This document shows positions 3,269 to 6,368 of a stretch of 6,368 nt of DNA, in pieces. The DNA lies in NCBI GenBank assembly GCA_023269335.1, contig JAHFTM010000035.1, forward strand, positions 1 through 6,368, read 5' to 3'. Made by a program: the position numbers and the translations under genes. Each line of letters begins with the position of its first letter. The stretch's first letter is position 1. Source of the stretch: Chlamydiia bacterium. GTDB taxonomy: Bacteria > Chlamydiota > Chlamydiia > Chlamydiales > FEN-1388. The notes beneath the pieces are model-generated. The model saw only the letters and a program-made list of their open reading frames with translations. It made no database searches and was not told the origin of the DNA.

Positions 3269-6091
3269 ATGATTCAAGCCTTACATCCAGTAGCTGCAGC
3301 TCTTCCAGAACCATTTTCTAATGAAACTTTTACCACCGACATATTTTTGCGCTATTTAAACAGTAATCAAAATAAGCCTAATAGTGAGAGAAATGGAATT
3401 GCTGCCATCGTAAATAATATAGCATCAGATACGACTCCTGAAGATTTAAAAGGTCAGGGAATGAAAGCTACAGTACATAAAATTGCCACTCTGGCAACTA
3501 AGATACTGGCAGCTGATTTTGAAAAAGAGAAAATGACCCCTTATGAGGCTCTGCGTACAGCCACCTGCATTAAGTATTTAGAAGAAATACCGAGCTCTGT
3601 ACCCTGTACGTTTGTTAAGCAATCAATGACTTTTCCACGTTCTCTCATCTACTGTAAAGAAAAAAGACAAATTGCTGTAGTTGCCGACGCAAAGCTTGCC
3701 AAGATCAACGAAAAAAGCACCTATAAACGAGTTGTCAGCAGTGCCCTCTTAAATCTTGACGTCCATAGTGCTCCAGCAAAAAATGCTGTTTTTGCTCACG
3801 TTGAAATGAGCACAACTCATCTTCATCAGGTGGCAAGAGCTCATAGCGGGCTCAATCAACAAAAGAAAATTACTTGTCCAACCGTTGGTATTTGTTCTTT
3901 GGAATTTGCTCTTGATAGGTATGAAACAATACAAGAAGGGGACGTAAAAACAACTCTCCCTGTTGAGATTTTTGCTGTTTTTGAAGGCTATCAAGCGGAT
4001 CTCACCAAGATAATTCAAGATGTTATAGCCGTCTCTAATCTTGAAAAACTCATCATTATGAAGGATCTTGTTCACGGTCTTATTCAGCTGCACGCACAAA
4101 ATATCATTAATGGCGACATCAAGCCTGCCAATGCACTTTTCTCTACTGACGGCACAGAACTGGGAACTAAAGGAGCTTTGACTGATTTTGATCTGGCCTT
4201 TAGTTTTGAAAATGGGGGCACACCTTCTTATGTCTTTAAATGGGGTTACTATGGCTCAATTGAGTTCACCGACCCTCAGCACTATGGAAGAGAAGGTTTC
4301 ACAAGTACCTCCATTGAAGCGTACAAAGAGCTTGATGTATGGGCACTTGGTTGTGTGCTTTTTCAGCTTTGGAACCATCTTGAAAAGGTACCATGGGCAT
4401 CTTATATTACGGATACTTATTTTAATGACTTTACGAAAAAGAAATCACATAAAAATACAGCATTATTGACTAATAATCAAAACCTAGTGCGACAATCGAT
4501 TTATCAAACTATTGAAGAACCACTCAATGCTCTTTTAAAGAAAAAAAGAAGTGAACGCACTTTTTCAGAAAATATTCACCACATGCTTTTTGGGCTTCTC
4601 AGATATGATCCAAAAACAAGAATCTCACTTGAAACATGTGCACAAGAACTCCTTTTATTAATCAAAGAAGCAAAGCCTATTGAAATTGAGTGCAAAAATA
4701 CGCTTAAACTCTTGGTAGAAGACTACATGAGATCTGGGAATGCAAAGAAAAAAGACGAACTTGACACCCTCCTTTTGAAATTTGATGAAGAAGGTGAATG
4801 CGAACCATTTACGAAAAGAGAAGCCAACAAACTGATTGAGGCAGCAACAAGCATTGCAAATGAACCTATTGCACATCCTGCCCGTGAATTTTTTCAGCAT
4901 ATCTTGAACATTTTTACACTGATTGGTTCAGCTCATTTTGAAAAGAATCCTGTGGCTTCACAAGATGCCTGGCAGCTGGCAGCCTTTTGTGTCATGCAGC
5001 TAAAAAGCGACCCAGAAGCTAACGTTCAATATTTTTCAAGTTTGCATTATGGATTTTCACATGACATTCAGTTTGATCCAACAAGTTCACTTGTCACTAT
5101 TATTTCCAACAGCGAAAATGCTTGCAAATATATCACTGAAGGCACCTACAAATCATATCAGAGTGCTTTTTCATTTTCATTAACCTCACAGTCAAAACAA
5201 GCTCAACACACTTTGTTCATGCAGAATAAGCCCTTAGCAACAGAGGCTGTTGAAACGGTGGTTAAAGAGATGACTTTGCTAGATAAAATTAAAAAGACGT
5301 TGCCAGCTGGCAGTCAAATGCCTGTTTTGGATCCTTTATCTTACCGACAAGAAGATCCAGAGACTTTTGTAGATGAGAATAACTATAACTATATTGGTGC
5401 TATCTACAAAGACTACCAAGGATCTCTTGTAGACGTTATACAAGGATTGCAGCAAGTAAACGATCGGCAAAAATTAAGCTGTGCTATTCAGCTTGTAAGC
5501 AAGCTTTGTTGCCTGCATCAATTGAAGATCGCTCATGGTGATGTCAAGTTAGGAAATGCTCTTTTTCAACTACATGATGATGCTACTGTAGAAGCTATCT
5601 GGACAGATTTGGGCGCAGCTTATATAGTTACGGATAAGCATCCTGAAGTCACTTTTGTATTTTCTTGGGGTGTTTATGGATGTACTAAAAATACGGAACC
5701 TCATTTTTTTGCAAGTGAACAGGTAACGCTAACTCCGGAAGAACACTATCGGCTTGATGCCTGGGCATTTGGCATTCTGCTTCATGAGCTATTTATAGGC
5801 CCTATCCCGTGGGAACAAAAAATGATTGCTTGTTTCAACTGGATAAATGCTGATCAAATGAATAATCTCGGATATTCTTTTCAAGAAAATGACTTTATAA
5901 TTACAACGAAGAAAGAAATTCAAGAAGGCATTCAAGAAGCTATCGAAAAGCCTTTTTCAGAGTTATGTACCAAGAAAATTCTTTCAAAAAATGAGAGTCT
6001 TCAGAAAATAATTTTTAGCCTTCTCAGATATCATCCAGCAGATCGAATAACACTCTCTTCTGTCGAACAAATGCTGGAAGCTTTACTGTGA
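3269..6091 (+). CDS. Tandem-duplicated eukaryotic-like protein kinase with WNK-like lysine placement
   Basis: A 940-residue protein holding two kinase folds. Module A: catalytic loop INGDIKPANAL (280-290; D283, K285, N288), DFD (D306), helix-F motif DVWALG (356-361) and the closing LLRYDPKTRISL (443-454; R451). Module B: AHGDVKLGNAL (755-765; D758, K760, N763), DLG (D780), DAWAFG (830-835) and LLRYHPADRITL (918-929; R926). Both activation segments carry VF.WG.YG (322-329 and 797-804). In both, the beta-3 VAIK lysine is replaced (H177; Q652), while the glycine-loop region has TYK (151-153; 626-628). Each module is preceded by a helical stretch of about 100 residues. No signal peptide or membrane segment is seen, so the protein is either cytosolic or exported without a classical signal. 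Chlamydial relatives make me consider a type III effector, but nothing in the sequence proves it. The ATG at 3269 has no Shine-Dalgarno site; no better in-frame start is evident. The gene stands alone on its strand. Kinase fold is certain; activity and substrate are unknown. Confidence 0.88.
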   Translation: MIQALHPVAAALPEPFSNETFTTDIFLRYLNSNQNKPNSERNGIAAIVNNIASDTTPEDLKGQGMKATVHKIATLATKILAADFEKEKMTPYEALRTATCIKYLEEIPSSVPCTFVKQSMTFPRSLIYCKEKRQIAVVADAKLAKINEKSTYKRVVSSALLNLDVHSAPAKNAVFAHVEMSTTHLHQVARAHSGLNQQKKITCPTVGICSLEFALDRYETIQEGDVKTTLPVEIFAVFEGYQADLTKIIQDVIAVSNLEKLIIMKDLVHGLIQLHAQNIINGDIKPANALFSTDGTELGTKGALTDFDLAFSFENGGTPSYVFKWGYYGSIEFTDPQHYGREGFTSTSIEAYKELDVWALGCVLFQLWNHLEKVPWASYITDTYFNDFTKKKSHKNTALLTNNQNLVRQSIYQTIEEPLNALLKKKRSERTFSENIHHMLFGLLRYDPKTRISLETCAQELLLLIKEAKPIEIECKNTLKLLVEDYMRSGNAKKKDELDTLLLKFDEEGECEPFTKREANKLIEAATSIANEPIAHPAREFFQHILNIFTLIGSAHFEKNPVASQDAWQLAAFCVMQLKSDPEANVQYFSSLHYGFSHDIQFDPTSSLVTIISNSENACKYITEGTYKSYQSAFSFSLTSQSKQAQHTLFMQNKPLATEAVETVVKEMTLLDKIKKTLPAGSQMPVLDPLSYRQEDPETFVDENNYNYIGAIYKDYQGSLVDVIQGLQQVNDRQKLSCAIQLVSKLCCLHQLKIAHGDVKLGNALFQLHDDATVEAIWTDLGAAYIVTDKHPEVTFVFSWGVYGCTKNTEPHFFASEQVTLTPEEHYRLDAWAFGILLHELFIGPIPWEQKMIACFNWINADQMNNLGYSFQENDFIITTKKEIQEGIQEAIEKPFSELCTKKILSKNESLQKIIFSLLRYHPADRITLSSVEQMLEALL
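3326..4669 (+). repeat. Module A of the internal protein duplication (about residues 20-467)
   Basis: Helical lead plus first kinase fold. Landmarks are F84-E-K, T151-Y-K, D283, N288, D306, D356 and R451. Each has a counterpart 473-475 residues later. The DNA itself is too diverged to look like a repeat by eye, so the duplication is old. The boundaries are approximate. Confidence 0.75.
4751..6088 (+). repeat. Module B of the internal protein duplication (about residues 495-940)
   Basis: Counterpart landmarks are F557-E-K, T626-Y-K, D758, N763, D780, D830 and R926. Module B keeps one glycine in the loop (E624-G625-T-Y-K), which module A has lost, and has a Glu (E668) in a plausible helix-C position where module A has none obvious. 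Module B may therefore be the less degenerate N-lobe, while module A has the more standard activation-segment start (DFD). Confidence 0.75.
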
Positions 6092-6368
6092 TTAATAGCC
6101 TCCCACTTTTTCACTAAAAAGAGACACAAGTAAAACAGTGGTGTATTTGCCACACTAAAGCATGCCTTATAGGCAAAAGAAAACAAGATGATCGGGATCA
6201 CATCACCCATTGCCATACCTAGGCCCCAATATAAAAAGATGAGATCGATCAGCAGCGTGTCGACAAGCTGTGAGATGCAAGTAGAAGCATTATTACGTAG
6301 CCACAGTAAGCGCACACCAGTCAAGCTTTTGATCCAGGCATACACTTGGATATCTACAACCTGCGAAA
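6031..6368 (-). CDS. yhhQ: Queuosine-precursor transporter, VUT/YhhQ family, C-terminal part cut by the right window edge
   Basis: The frame is open from the right edge to TGA at 6033-6031, giving 111 visible residues. It begins SQVVDIQVYAWIK, so the GTG at 6345 is an internal valine and not a start; the true start lies outside the window. The VUT signature is unmistakable: LLWLRNNASTCISQLVDT at visible residues 20-37. It is followed by membrane segments at about 34-57 and 60-85, the second ending in ANTPLFYLCLFLV. The family imports queuosine precursors (preQ0/preQ1 or queuine-type bases) across the inner membrane for tRNA modification, which fits an organism living on host metabolites. The tail after the last membrane segment (KKWEAINHSKASSICSTEES...) is polar. 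Its last part is read from DNA that also encodes the C-terminus of the kinase, with a 61-bp convergent overlap. Because of that overlap, no dedicated terminator separates the two genes. Confidence 0.88.
   Translation of the reverse strand, partial: SQVVDIQVYAWIKSLTGVRLLWLRNNASTCISQLVDTLLIDLIFLYWGLGMAMGDVIPIILFSFAYKACFSVANTPLFYLCLFLVKKWEAINHSKASSICSTEESVIRSAG

Noticed and set aside
3749..4900. Open frames inside the kinase gene (minus 3749-4099, plus 4188-4469, minus 4658-4900)
   Set aside because: They overlap conserved parts of the 940-residue protein, including catalytic motifs, and look like shadows of its codon pattern.
6106..6121. CTTTTT-CACT-AAAAAG hairpin as a terminator for the kinase gene
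   Set aside because: The stem is almost only A-T, it lies inside the transporter coding sequence, and no U-run follows a GC stem in either direction.
6345..6345. GTG at 6345 as the start of a 104-residue protein
   Set aside because: The frame stays open to the window edge, and the upstream residues (SQVVDIQ) match the family. The gene is a fragment, not a short gene.
1..6368. CRISPR array, tRNA or rRNA gene, intact insertion sequence
   Set aside because: No regularly spaced direct repeats, no tRNA-like cloverleaf or rRNA stretch noticed, and no transposase motif in any long frame.

Overview
The window looks like the chromosome of a low-GC, host-associated bacterium, most plausibly an environmental member of the Chlamydiota (Parachlamydia/Simkania/Waddlia-like). 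The reasons are AT-rich DNA, weak or absent Shine-Dalgarno sites at several starts, a VUT/YhhQ-type queuosine-precursor transporter, and a large divergent eukaryotic-like protein kinase. This placement is inference; no rRNA or other strict marker is present.

Left half (1-2870, minus strand): four tightly packed genes read leftward as a probable operon. They are a small DUF948/YtxG-like membrane protein (2466-2870), a YtxH-like protein with two membrane segments (1875-2462), a YihY/BrkB polytopic membrane protein with a C-terminal winged-helix-like tail (605-1885), and the N-terminal 191 residues of a MOSC-domain protein that runs off the left edge (1-575). The MOSC gene has no stop inside the window and is easily missed. 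Spacings are 3 bp, an 11-bp overlap and 29 bp. The YtxG-like and YtxH-like proteins share a C-terminal motif (A..G[MI].LWK.[MI]K.G), which suggests a common partner.

Middle (2871-3268): a 398-bp divergent intergenic region. It is very AT-rich at both ends but contains a roughly 200-bp island of clearly higher GC. The island begins with a perfect 10-bp inverted repeat, and one frame through it is interrupted by an amber codon. A near-consensus promoter (TTTACA-16-TATAAT) points rightward into it. I cannot name the island; a degraded gene or element, or a structured RNA, are the options.

Right half (3269-6091, plus strand): one 940-residue protein made of two tandem copies of the same roughly 450-residue module (helical region plus protein-kinase fold), collinear at a constant offset of 473-475 residues. 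Both copies keep the catalytic-loop Asp/Lys/Asn and the DFG Asp. Both lack the usual beta-3 lysine and instead have a lysine in the glycine-rich loop, the position used by WNK ('with no lysine') kinases. This is the most unusual item in the window.

Right edge (6031-6368, minus strand): the C-terminal part of a YhhQ/VUT-family queuosine-precursor transporter, convergent with the kinase gene and overlapping its 3' end by 61 bp.
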